The position numbers and the translations under genes were made by a program. The notes below the pieces were generated by a model. The model had not been told where the DNA came from, did not search any database, and worked only from the letters and a program-made list of their open reading frames with translations. From JAHFUA01 sp963808725 (lineage in GTDB: Bacteria > Acidobacteriota > Terriglobia > Terriglobales > Acidobacteriaceae), in assembly GCA_963808725.1 (NCBI GenBank), contig CAWEGO010000001.1:62001-126000 (forward strand): 64,000 bases of DNA, written 5' to 3'. Positions within the stretch are counted from its first letter, which is position 1. Every line of letters starts with the position of its first letter. Below, piece after piece: positions 41,819-49,745 of this stretch.

Positions 41819-42823
41819 TTACCTGAACAGCGAGAACAGGCCGGCGCCACCGAAGGGCGCAGGCACGAAGGTCAGCACCAGCATGATGACCGCGCATGCG
41901 GCGAGAAGCCGGCGGTCGGGGCCAAGGTCCGGCTCGACCGGCACCTGTGGATGGCGCATGCCGGTAGCCATCAGCAGCACCGACCACAGCAGCCATCCTA
42001 ACCAGTAGAGGGTCAACACCACCAGCAGCGCCACCGTGATGCGCGAGACCCAGCGGTGAATGCGCGGCGCAACCGAATAGACGATGTGGCCGCCGTCGAG
42101 CTGGCCTCCTGGCAGCAGGTTGAGCGCGGTAGCAAACATCCCCACCCAGGCGGCGACCGCCGTGGGATGCAGATAAACCTGCTGCAGGCCCAGGTGCAGG
42201 TGGCTGCTCGCCGGCTGCAACAGCGCCATGGCGCCGTGCACCAGGTAAAAAATCAGCGGGTATCCGAACTGGAGGTCGTATCCCGCGGCGGCATGGGTCA
42301 TGGGCTTCGAGAAGGTCAGCGCAAAGGCCAGCACTACCACCGCAACCACAAATCCGGCGATTGGTCCCGCGATCCCTATATCGAACAGCGCGGCGCGTGA
42401 GCGGATCGGCGAGCGTATGCGAATGAAGGCTCCGAAGGTGCCGATCAGCGTAGGAGCGGGGATGAAGAACGGCAGCGTGGCCCAGATGCGGTAGCGCACG
42501 CAGTAGAGGAAGTGTCCCATCTCGTGCGCCAGCAGGATCAGCAGTAGGGTGGCGGAGAAGGGAATTCCCAGCAGCAGGTGCGAGGGATTGCCCACGGCCC
42601 ATCGCCACGGGAAGATCGAATCTTCTAGCGAGAACGCCGGCAAATTGTGGTCAAAGTTGTATTGCAGGCGCGCCCCTACCACCAGCGTGGTGAAGATGGT
42701 CAGCAGCAGCAGCAGGGCATGCAGCCAGTATCGGCGCTTGAAGGGCGGGGGCGCGACGAACACTTCCACCGGCCGGTACAGCTCGAAGGTGGAAGAGGTC
42801 AGCGGCGGATTGGGTTCAGACAT
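41819..42823 (-). CDS. M50-family (site-2-protease-like) membrane metalloprotease
   Basis: A 334-residue membrane protein with the HExxH motif in LILLAHEMGHFLYCVRY and the second metal-ligand motif NLLPGGQLDGGHIVY. At least six hydrophobic segments are present. Site-2-type proteases cleave within the membrane, often to release anti-sigma factors or regulators; the target here is unknown. ATG 42823 (MSEPNPPLTSS) is preferred over 42865. It follows the HU gene on the same strand by about 50 bases. Confidence 0.88.
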   Translation of the reverse strand: MSEPNPPLTSSTFELYRPVEVFVAPPPFKRRYWLHALLLLLTIFTTLVVGARLQYNFDHNLPAFSLEDSIFPWRWAVGNPSHLLLGIPFSATLLLILLAHEMGHFLYCVRYRIWATLPFFIPAPTLIGTFGAFIRIRSPIRSRAALFDIGIAGPIAGFVVAVVVLAFALTFSKPMTHAAAGYDLQFGYPLIFYLVHGAMALLQPASSHLHLGLQQVYLHPTAVAAWVGMFATALNLLPGGQLDGGHIVYSVAPRIHRWVSRITVALLVVLTLYWLGWLLWSVLLMATGMRHPQVPVEPDLGPDRRLLAACAVIMLVLTFVPAPFGGAGLFSLFR

Positions 42824-42874
42824 GGAAGCAAGGTCCAGAGATTCGGCGCGCGGCCGGATTCGCAACGCCGGGTT

Positions 42875-43144
42875 CTAGTCGATTGATTGCAGTTCCTTGC
42901 CGGGCTTGAAGCGCACCGCTTTGCCGGGAGGGATGTTGACCTCGGCGCCGGTGCGCGGGTTGCGGCCGATGCCGGTCTTGCGCGGGCGCACGTTGAACAC
43001 CCCGAACCCGCGCAGTTCGATGCGGTCTCCCCGGGACAGGGCTTGCTTCATGCCCTCGAAGACGGTCTCGACCGCCTGCTCCGCCTTGGTCTTGGTAATG
43101 CCGGTCTTAGTCACCACTTCATTGATGATGTCGAGCTTGATCAC
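42875..43144 (-). CDS. HU/IHF-family DNA-binding protein
   Basis: An 89-residue DNA-bending protein. DIINEVVTKTGITKTKAEQA, KQALSRGDRIELRGFGVFNV, RPRKTGIGRNPRTGAEVNIP and VRFKPGKEL cover the whole HU fold. RNPRTG is the DNA-intercalating arm with the conserved proline. HU versus IHF cannot be decided from the sequence. ATG 43144, divergent from dcd. Confidence 0.95.
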   Translation of the reverse strand: MIKLDIINEVVTKTGITKTKAEQAVETVFEGMKQALSRGDRIELRGFGVFNVRPRKTGIGRNPRTGAEVNIPPGKAVRFKPGKELQSID

Positions 43145-43315
43145 GTGCTACTCCACCGCCTGGGTTTGCGACCGTTCCCGTGGAAAGTCGCCAAGTAACA
43201 GATGCTAGAGGAGATAGCGACTGTTGTCAACGGCGCGGCTCGCGTTTAATATGGCCTCACCTTTCATTCCCCCAACCAACCCGTGGCAACCCGCCGGCCA
43301 CAGACGAGGACAAGC

Positions 43316-43873
43316 ATGCTGAAGAGCGACCGCTGGATCCGCAAGATGGCGCTGGAACATGACATGATCAACCCCTTCTCGGAGAAGCAGGTGTCGAACT
43401 CCGTGATCTCGTTCGGCCTGTCTTCCTACGGGTACGACCTGCGCGTGGCCGACGAATTCAAAATCTTCACCAACGTGAACTCGGCCATGATCGATCCCAA
43501 AAACTTCGACGAGCGGTCGTTCGTGAACGTGCGCTCGAGCTGCGCCATCATCCCGCCCAACTCGTTCGCGCTGGCGCGCTCGGTGGAGTACTTCAAGATC
43601 CCGCGCGATGTGCTCACCATCTGCGTGGGCAAGTCCACATATGCGCGCTGTGGCATCATCGTGAATGTCACGCCCTTCGAGCCGGAGTGGGAAGGCTTCG
43701 TCACGCTCGAGATCTCGAACAGCACCCCTCTGCCCGCCAAGATCTACGCCAACGAGGGGCTGTGCCAGATCCTCTTCTTCCAGGGCGATGAACCCTGCGA
43801 GACCAGCTACAAGGACCGCAAAGGGAAGTACCAGGCGCAGAAGGGGATTGTGCTGCCTAAGGTGATTGCATAG
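43316..43873 (+). CDS. dcd: dCTP deaminase
   Basis: A 185-residue Dcd that converts dCTP to dUTP in the pyrimidine pathway. Family blocks include SSYGYDLRVADEFKIFTN, the catalytic and trimer-forming PPNSFALARSVEYFKIPRDV and GKSTYARCGIIVNVTPFEPE, and NEGLCQILFFQGDEPCETSY. ATG 43316 with GAGG upstream is chosen; an upstream GTG at 43283 would add unrelated residues. A short-word array follows the stop. Confidence 0.95.
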   Translation: MLKSDRWIRKMALEHDMINPFSEKQVSNSVISFGLSSYGYDLRVADEFKIFTNVNSAMIDPKNFDERSFVNVRSSCAIIPPNSFALARSVEYFKIPRDVLTICVGKSTYARCGIIVNVTPFEPEWEGFVTLEISNSTPLPAKIYANEGLCQILFFQGDEPCETSYKDRKGKYQAQKGIVLPKVIA

Positions 43874-43960
43874 GAGCAGCTATTAGCTCTTGGCTTTTAG
43901 CTTTTGGCCGGCTGAGCGGCAACGGAAGCTGCGCTCTCGACTTACGACTCGCGACTGATC
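43871..43960. repeat. Short-word array (TTAGCTTTTGGC type) between dcd and the hfq-like gene
   Basis: After the dcd stop comes GCTATTAGCTCTTGGCTTTT then AGCTTTTGGCC, followed by GACTTACGACTCGCGACTGA. The words match those at 53335-53372 and 58727-58790. The mirrored half is weak in this copy. Confidence 0.55.
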
Positions 43961-44341
43961 TCAGCCCTTCTCCGGTCCTTCCGCTTCCTTGAACATGTAT
44001 TTGATGGCGGGCTTGTAGATCAGCAGGTTGCCGGAAGCGCAGACCACCTTGAGGCAGTTCTTGTCGTACCACTCGATGGTGCCGTGCACTTCCTCGCCGT
44101 CGCGCAGCACCACGACCATCGGCGTTTTGGCCTGAATTTGCTTCTGGTAATAGAAGTTTTCGGCGTGGGTCTGCTCCGGGGGCGGGGTTTTCTTGGCCAC
44201 AATGGGACGGTCGCGGCGTTCGGGCGGGAGGTGGTTGCCCTCGGAGCGGCTGAGCGAGGGCCGGATCAGCTTGCGATTGGCGAAATCGTCCGCCGCCTCA
44301 GGAGCCCGACGCACTGCGGTGGAATCCATTCCGTCCTTCAT
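43961..44341 (-). CDS. hfq: Divergent Hfq-like RNA chaperone with N-terminal extension
   Basis: A 126-residue protein whose C-terminal half resembles Hfq/Sm: ENFYYQKQIQAKTPMVVVLR, DGEEVHGTIEWYDKNCLKVV, and NLLIYKPAIKYMFK. In typical Hfq the last motif is YKHAIST; the histidine is replaced by proline here. About 60 basic residues precede the Sm core (PSLSRSEGNHLPPERRDRP). Hfq is a hexameric chaperone that pairs small RNAs with mRNAs. ATG 44341 is chosen as start because residues upstream in the same frame look like non-coding sequence. It is located between the convergent dcd gene and holB on its own strand. Confidence 0.7.
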   Translation of the reverse strand: MKDGMDSTAVRRAPEAADDFANRKLIRPSLSRSEGNHLPPERRDRPIVAKKTPPPEQTHAENFYYQKQIQAKTPMVVVLRDGEEVHGTIEWYDKNCLKVVCASGNLLIYKPAIKYMFKEAEGPEKG

Positions 44342-44529
44342 AGCGTTTCTCCGGCTGCGCTCATCCTCGCCGGATTCCAGAAGGTGACAGCGCCTGCACT
44401 GCCGCTTGCCAACGGCGTGGCCTGTCGAACGTCTCAGGAATGACCCAGGAGTTTCGAGCTGGTTAAGTGTGTCCCATAACGTACCACAGCCCTCGCGGCC
44501 TGACAATCAATTGTGCGGCAGGGGCGCTT

Positions 44530-45627
44530 CTAGGCGCGTTCCAGGGCGGCTACGAAGGCGTCCAGGGAAAGCGAGCGCAGCAGGTTGCGGCGCATGCCGG
44601 ACTCCACCTCGCCCAGCCGATCCGAGGCGGCGGTGATCCACGCAAAATCCACCGCCTCCGCCATGCGGCCCAGCTCGGGGGCGATGTCGGTGTTGCGCAC
44701 CAGCTCCGGGGTACCCGACTTCAGGAACAGCAGGTCTTCGAGCAGCCAGTACAGCGTGCGGATCAGCTCTTCGGTCTTGTCCTTGCCCTCAGCGCCGGCG
44801 CGGTAGGCTTCCGTGACCTTGAACAGCTCGCTGTGTTCCTGGGGATGGGCGGCGGTGGCCAGCAGGGCGAGCGCGTCCTTGCGCGCGGTGACGTAGGCGG
44901 CCAGATCGAAGGCAAGGGCGGCACCGACGGCGCCGCCGGAAAGCCGCGCCACCAGCGCGCGCTGCCGGGCGGTCCACTCCGGGTGCAGGCGGGCCAGGCA
45001 GGCCTCGATCTCCGCGGCTGGCAGCGCCGCCAGCGTCAGGGTGATGGCGCGCGAGCGGATGGTGGGCAGCAGTTCGCCGGGGTTCTCGGTGAGCAGGAAC
45101 ATGGTGGCGAACCCCGGCGGCTCTTCCAGGATCTTCAGCAGGGAGTTGGCGGCCTCCTTCATGAACGCAGAATCCGTGAAGATGTAGACGGCCTCGCGGC
45201 CTTCCGCGGGGCGGAAATAGATGGTCTCGATCACGCGCCGCACCTGGCCGACCTTGATCATCATCTGCGGGGGATCGGGCGGAATGATGAGCACGTCGGG
45301 ATGCGTTTGGATGAGCAGGCGGGTGTCGCGCTTGTCGGCCTCGCGCAGATCCTCGCGCGCGGCCACGGCTTCGGCGAAGCGCGCTGCCAGGTCGTCGGCC
45401 GCGCCGATTCTCAGACAGTTGGAGCAGGCGCCGCAGAAATCCGGCAGGCCGTCGCGGAGCGGGCGCTTGGGGCAGTTGAGCGTCTTGGCGGTCATCTGCG
45501 CCAGCTTGTATTTCCCGGCGCCGCGCGCTCCCGCCAGAATGATGGCGTGCGGCAGGCGATCGCGCGCCAGCATCTCCCGCAGGCGAAGGACGGTTTCGGC
45601 GTTGCCGTGGAAATCGGAGAAGGGCAT
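44530..45627 (-). CDS. holB: DNA polymerase III delta' subunit (HolB)
   Basis: A 365-residue clamp-loader AAA+ protein. The P-loop reads LAGARGAGKYKLAQ, with Tyr in the usual Thr/Ser position, so nucleotide hydrolysis is probably absent, as is usual for delta'. A zinc knuckle is present (CPKRP...CGACSNC). TDSAFMKEAANSLLKILEEP and the sensor block IRSRA confirm the family. It follows tmk at a distance, a common tmk-holB linkage, here separated by a cloverleaf repeat. Confidence 0.9.
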   Translation of the reverse strand: MPFSDFHGNAETVLRLREMLARDRLPHAIILAGARGAGKYKLAQMTAKTLNCPKRPLRDGLPDFCGACSNCLRIGAADDLAARFAEAVAAREDLREADKRDTRLLIQTHPDVLIIPPDPPQMMIKVGQVRRVIETIYFRPAEGREAVYIFTDSAFMKEAANSLLKILEEPPGFATMFLLTENPGELLPTIRSRAITLTLAALPAAEIEACLARLHPEWTARQRALVARLSGGAVGAALAFDLAAYVTARKDALALLATAAHPQEHSELFKVTEAYRAGAEGKDKTEELIRTLYWLLEDLLFLKSGTPELVRNTDIAPELGRMAEAVDFAWITAASDRLGEVESGMRRNLLRSLSLDAFVAALERA

Positions 45628-45680
45628 TGCGTCAGTAGTCTAATCCACCACGGAGGTACCTCATGATAGATGCGTCGCTC

Positions 45681-45809
45681 TGTCATGCTGAGCGAGTGCG
45701 GGCTGGTTTTGCCCGCACGAGTCGAAGCACCCCTACTCCCTCGGTATCTTTATGAATAGGGGTCCTTCGACTCGCGCGCCAGAATCGGGCGCGCTCGCTC
45801 AGGATGACA
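45681..45809. repeat. TGTCAT-bordered cloverleaf repeat, copy A2
   Basis: Outer arms 45681-45696 and 45794-45809 pair at 15 of 16 positions. Inside are hairpin 1, 45696-45703 with 45711-45718 (8 bp); central stem 45718-45727 with 45765-45774 (10 bp), extended by 45729-45735 with 45757-45763 (7 bp); and hairpin 2, 45774-45780 with 45788-45794 (7 bp). The stems touch end to end, giving an ideal four-way cloverleaf. It lies between holB and tmk. Confidence 0.85.
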
Positions 45810-45845
45810 ACACTTAAAAACCGTCCTGCAGCTAGCGGCTAGCAG

Positions 45846-46532
45846 CTAAAAGCTCGCCGCTTTCTTCCCCATCAGTCGCCCGCGCACCGCGGCCACGATC
45901 TCCTGGTGGACGACATCCGGCGCGCGGCGTGCGTCCACCGCGAACACACGCTTCGGCTCGCGTTTCGCGATCGTTTTGTACGTGGTGGCGACGCGCTGGA
46001 AAAAGGCACGGTTTTCCTGCTCGAAGCGGTTCTCGTCGGGTTGCGATTCCGTCGCCGGAGCGACTGACGGAACGCTCGCCAGGTTGCGGCGGCGCGCCCG
46101 CGCCACGCTGGCCTCAACGTCGGAGAGCATGAGGATGGTCATGTCCGGCTGGAGGTCATGGCAAAGCAGCTTGTGCAGCGCCAGCACGGGCTCGCTGCCA
46201 AGCTTGCGGCCGCCACCCTGGTAGGCTTCGGTGGAATCGGTGAAGCGGTCGCACAGCACCCAGACGCCTTCGGCGAGCGCCGGCAGGATGACCTCGTCCA
46301 CGTGCTGCGCGCGCGCGCCGAACATCAGCGCCATCTCGGCCCGGGGTGAAAGACCGGAGGTTCGAGAATCGAGCAGCACGGCGCGGATCTTCTCGCCCAC
46401 GGGAGTGCCGCCGGGCTCGCGCGTCTCCAGCAGCTCGATGCCTTCGGCGCGCAACGCGCCAGCGAGCTTCTCGAGCTGCGTGCTCTTGCCGCAGCCGTCC
46501 AGACCCTCGATGGTGATGAACTTCCCGAGCAT
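45846..46532 (-). CDS. tmk: Thymidylate kinase
   Basis: A 228-residue TMP kinase (dTMP to dTDP). P-loop FITIEGLDGCGKSTQLEKLA, then LLETREPGGTPVGEKIRAVL, and the dTMP-binding CDRFTDSTEAYQGGGRKLG. Slightly longer than average, with a lid region that is Arg-rich (ARARRRNL). ATG 46532 is preferred; an upstream ATG at 46559 adds nine residues. The stop codon TAG is the first unit of a TAGC-rich word array (45831-45848). Confidence 0.94.
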   Translation of the reverse strand: MLGKFITIEGLDGCGKSTQLEKLAGALRAEGIELLETREPGGTPVGEKIRAVLLDSRTSGLSPRAEMALMFGARAQHVDEVILPALAEGVWVLCDRFTDSTEAYQGGGRKLGSEPVLALHKLLCHDLQPDMTILMLSDVEASVARARRRNLASVPSVAPATESQPDENRFEQENRAFFQRVATTYKTIAKREPKRVFAVDARRAPDVVHQEIVAAVRGRLMGKKAASF

Positions 46533-46642
46533 TTTCTTGGCCGGCACGGCGGGAATCATAACATCCGCGTGCGGAGTCCTTCGGCCGTCCCTTGCTGTGC
46601 TAAACTTCGGCCCCGTTGCTTTTAGAGTCCAAGGAGGCCCGT

Positions 46643-46885
46643 ATGCGCCTCGGCGACGACATCGACGATTACTGCTCGCGCTGTAAGTTTAGCTCCACCC
46701 ACGCGGTGGTCTCCATGGCCGGCGGAGACGTTCAGAAGGTCCGCTGCCGCACCTGCAATCACGAACACAATTACCGCAAGAACAAAGGCGGCCGGGGGCA
46801 GATGTCAAAGAAGGAAGCCTTTGACAAGGTGCTGGCCAGCATCACGGGAGCAGTCGAGGAGACTAGGAAAAGCGGGAAGAAGTAG
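46643..46885 (+). CDS. Small zinc-ribbon protein
   Basis: An 80-residue protein with two CxxC pairs: DDYCSRCKFSSTHAVVSMAG and VRCRTCNHEHNYRK. These most likely form a zinc ribbon. The C-terminal half is Lys-rich (NKGGRGQMSKKEAFDKVLAS). AAGGAGG lies 5 bases before ATG 46643, making this start secure. A nucleic-acid-binding role is plausible; the family is not recognised. Divergent from tmk. Confidence 0.75.
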   Translation: MRLGDDIDDYCSRCKFSSTHAVVSMAGGDVQKVRCRTCNHEHNYRKNKGGRGQMSKKEAFDKVLASITGAVEETRKSGKK

Positions 46886-46954
46886 CTCCGGCCGGCAACG
46901 CAGGTACCGGTTGCACAATCCGGGAGGTCACGACTATTCTTGTGCGCCGGAACC

Positions 46955-48844
46955 ATGCCCATGCCAAAGCGTTGTGCGGTTGCTCTCCTGCTGCTGTTCG
47001 GTCTCTTCTGCGTACCTCTTCTCGCTGCCAATCCTCCGGGCACGATCACGCTGGCGGTTGATGCCACGGACGCAGCGCGCAGCCTCTTCCATGCGCGGCT
47101 GGTGATTCCGGTCACCGCCGGGCCTCTGACACTGTTTTATCCGGAGTGGATTCCCGGGGAGCACGGTCCCACCGGACCGATCGTCAATCTCGCCGGCCCG
47201 AAGATCACCGCCAACGGCAAGCCGCTGGCCTGGCGGCGCGATGACGTGGATATGTATGCCTTCCACGTGGATGTTCCGAAGGGGGCATTGGCGCTCGAGA
47301 TCGCCCTCGACTACCTCGGACCGGTGAAGGAAGAAGGGTTCTCCGCGGCCGCCTCCACCACGCAGGAACTGGCGATGATCAGTTGGAATCAGGTGCTGCT
47401 GTATCCGCAGGGGAAGCCGCCGCGTGAGCTGATGTACGCTGCCAGCCTGCGCCTGCCGGCTGGGTGGAAGTTCGCCACGCCTCTGGAAGTCGCGTCGCAG
47501 ACGGGTGACACGCTCGAATTCAAGCCGGTCACGCTCAACTTCCTGATCGACTCACCTGTCCTTTCCGGCGCGCATTTTCGTGTGGTGCCGCTGGCGCCTG
47601 AGATCACTCCTGCGCATCGCCTCGACCTCGCGGCCGACAGCGAAGCCGCGCTCGATATCCCCGCCGACGTAGTGAACGAGTATTCGCAACTGGTGCGCGA
47701 AACCGGCGCGCTCTTCGGCGTGCGCCATTACTGGCATTACGACTTCCTCATCAGTTTGAGCGACCACGTGGCGCATTTCGGGCTGGAGCATCATCAATCG
47801 AGCGACGACCGCCTGCGCGAGCGCGCGTTCGTGGACGGCTACTTCAACGCCTCGGGCGCCAGCCTGCTTCCGCACGAGTTCACCCATTCCTGGAATGGCA
47901 AGTACCGCCGCCCTGCCGGCCTCGCCACTGCGAATTACCAGGAGCCGATGAAGGACGAGCTGCTGTGGGTATATGAGGGGCTCACGCAATACTGGGCTAC
48001 CATCCTCTCCGGGCGCAGCGGCCTGTGGACGCGGGAGCAAACCCGGCAGCACCTGGCCATCATCACCGCCGAATTGGATACGACGGCCGGCCGCACCTGG
48101 CGCCCGCTGATCGATACCGCAGTTGCGGCGCAGATTCTGTACCTGGCGCCGCCCGAGTGGGAGGCTTGGCGGCGCAGCGTGGACTTCTATGACGAGGGCA
48201 CGCTCCTCTGGCTCGATGTCGATACCACCATCCGCGAACTGACTCAGGGACAGCGGTCTCTGAACGATTTCTGCCGAATCTTCTTCGACGGACACGACAC
48301 CGGCCCCGAACTGAAGCCCTATACCTTCGACGACGTGGTGAACACGCTGAATCAGGTGGTGGCCCACGACTGGCGCACATTCCTGACTACCCGCCTGAAC
48401 TCCACCGCGCCGCACGCGCCCATGGGCGGCCTCGAACGCGGCGGCTGGAAGCTGGTTTACACCGAGACGGCGTCGCCGGTCTTCCAAGGCATGGAGGCGA
48501 TCGGTCATGTGACCGATGTACGCTACTCGCTGGGCATGGTGATCCGCGAGCCGGACGCCACCTTGCTCGACGTGTTTTCCGATTCACCCGCGTGGCAGGC
48601 CGGTATCGGGCCGGGCATGAAGCTGATTGGGGTCAACGGACGCGCCTACTCAGCAACCGACCTGCACGATGCCATCCGCGCCGCCAAGAACGGCTCCCAA
48701 CCCATCCAATTGCTAGTCCAGAACGGCGCCTTCCAGAACACCTACTCGGTGAACTATCACGAAGGCGAGAAATACCCCGAACTGGAGCGCATTCCCAACA
48801 CGCCGGACATGCTGGGAGAGATTATTAAACCGCTGGCGAAGTAA
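46955..48844 (+). CDS. M61-family (glycyl aminopeptidase-like) peptidase
   Basis: A 629-residue secreted peptidase with signal peptide (VALLLLFGLFCVPLLA). The M61 N-terminal beta-sandwich (LTLFYPEWIPGEHGPTGPIV) precedes the catalytic domain, which contains LLPHEFTHSWNGKYRRP (HExxH zinc site) and ELLWVYEGLTQYWA (third ligand glutamate). A PDZ-like domain ends the protein (SDSPAWQAGIGPGMKLIGVN). It probably cleaves N-terminal small residues from peptides in the periplasm. Its TAA is part of a short-word array. Confidence 0.92.
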   Translation: MPMPKRCAVALLLLFGLFCVPLLAANPPGTITLAVDATDAARSLFHARLVIPVTAGPLTLFYPEWIPGEHGPTGPIVNLAGPKITANGKPLAWRRDDVDMYAFHVDVPKGALALEIALDYLGPVKEEGFSAAASTTQELAMISWNQVLLYPQGKPPRELMYAASLRLPAGWKFATPLEVASQTGDTLEFKPVTLNFLIDSPVLSGAHFRVVPLAPEITPAHRLDLAADSEAALDIPADVVNEYSQLVRETGALFGVRHYWHYDFLISLSDHVAHFGLEHHQSSDDRLRERAFVDGYFNASGASLLPHEFTHSWNGKYRRPAGLATANYQEPMKDELLWVYEGLTQYWATILSGRSGLWTREQTRQHLAIITAELDTTAGRTWRPLIDTAVAAQILYLAPPEWEAWRRSVDFYDEGTLLWLDVDTTIRELTQGQRSLNDFCRIFFDGHDTGPELKPYTFDDVVNTLNQVVAHDWRTFLTTRLNSTAPHAPMGGLERGGWKLVYTETASPVFQGMEAIGHVTDVRYSLGMVIREPDATLLDVFSDSPAWQAGIGPGMKLIGVNGRAYSATDLHDAIRAAKNGSQPIQLLVQNGAFQNTYSVNYHEGEKYPELERIPNTPDMLGEIIKPLAK

Positions 48845-48925
48845 TCGGGTGATCGGGAGATCGGCTCATCGGGTCATCGGGTCATTTGAAAAACAGATCA
48901 CCCGATGATCCGATCTCCCGATTAC
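48841..48925. repeat. Short-word mirrored array between two stop codons
   Basis: Left half GTAATCGGGTGATCGGGAGA, TCGGCTCATCGGGTCATCGG; right half CACCCGATGATCCGATCTCC, CGATTAC. The array exactly fills the interval between the M61 TAA and the stop of the convergent PIG-L gene, and includes the TAA itself. The same word occurs at 17478-17573. Confidence 0.85.
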
Positions 48926-49672
48926 TCAATCTTCTTTCACTCCCTCAAACAAATCCGTTTCCATCTGCATCTGCCGCGGCGCCGCGGTCGCGGCCAGATG
49001 GAAGAGTTCCCTGGTTCCGCGCTTGCGCGCCATGGGCTCGAAAAGCGGGAACAGCGGCGACTGGCTGGTGTGCTGCTTGAAGGCGTTGATCTTGGCTTCC
49101 AGGAATTCCAGTCCGATCTCGATGATCGCTGTGACCGGGGCAGGGCAGACCGGCTGGCGGTCCGGGAGGGTGAACAGCGAGGTCGAGTAGTAGAGCTTCT
49201 GGGTGCGATGCGGGGTGAGGCCGTTCGTCAATTGTTCCGCGAAACGGTTGCTGCGTCCTGCCCAGTGGAAGGCCAGGGTGGCGAAGAGCGAAGCCATGGA
49301 GTGGTCGGGATGGGCGGTGACGGCGCCTTCCGGGCCGATGGTCAGCATGACGTGCGGACGAATCTGGCGGATGCGTCCCACAAGCTCACCGACCGCAGCA
49401 TGGAAGTCCACGCGGTCGAGCCGGGCGTCGGGATAGTTGAGCACCTCGCCGTGGGCGATTTTCAACACCCGGGACGAGGCCTCAAACTCCCGGCGGCGCA
49501 TGGCCGCTAGTTCCTCGTCCGAGCGCGCGCCGCCGCGATGCGTGGCCGCCTGTCCGGGCGTCAGGCAGAGGACGTGGGTCTCCACGCCGCGCGAGGCGGA
49601 GAGCAGCAATGATCCGCCGAAACCGCCGGCTTCGTCGTCCGGGTGAGCGGTTACGCAGAGCAGCCGTAGCAT
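48926..49672 (-). CDS. PIG-L family deacetylase (BshB-like)
   Basis: A 248-residue zinc deacetylase of the GlcNAc-PI/LmbE family. AHPDDEAGGFGGSL provides the metal ligands at the N-terminus, and the second histidine is in AVTAHPDHSMASLFATLAFH. BshB-type members deacetylate GlcNAc-malate in bacillithiol synthesis, but other substrates are possible; no bshA or bshC lies here. ATG 49672 with GGAGAG upstream is chosen over the longer frame from 49720. Confidence 0.85.
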   Translation of the reverse strand: MLRLLCVTAHPDDEAGGFGGSLLLSASRGVETHVLCLTPGQAATHRGGARSDEELAAMRRREFEASSRVLKIAHGEVLNYPDARLDRVDFHAAVGELVGRIRQIRPHVMLTIGPEGAVTAHPDHSMASLFATLAFHWAGRSNRFAEQLTNGLTPHRTQKLYYSTSLFTLPDRQPVCPAPVTAIIEIGLEFLEAKINAFKQHTSQSPLFPLFEPMARKRGTRELFHLAATAAPRQMQMETDLFEGVKED

Positions 49673-49699
49673 GCTTATGCTCTCTCCTGTCTCGACATG

Positions 49700-49745
49700 T
49701 AGATGGGAGAAATGACTCAATGATTCAATGGATCAATGACTCAAT
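49700..49745. repeat. Short-word array (TCAATGA type) overlapping the rnhB stop
   Basis: ATGACTCAATGATTCAATGG, ATCAATGACTCAATT. The words run across the stop of rnhB, so that the last residues (ELSH) and the TGA are encoded by the array. The mirrored half is missing in this copy. Confidence 0.65.
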
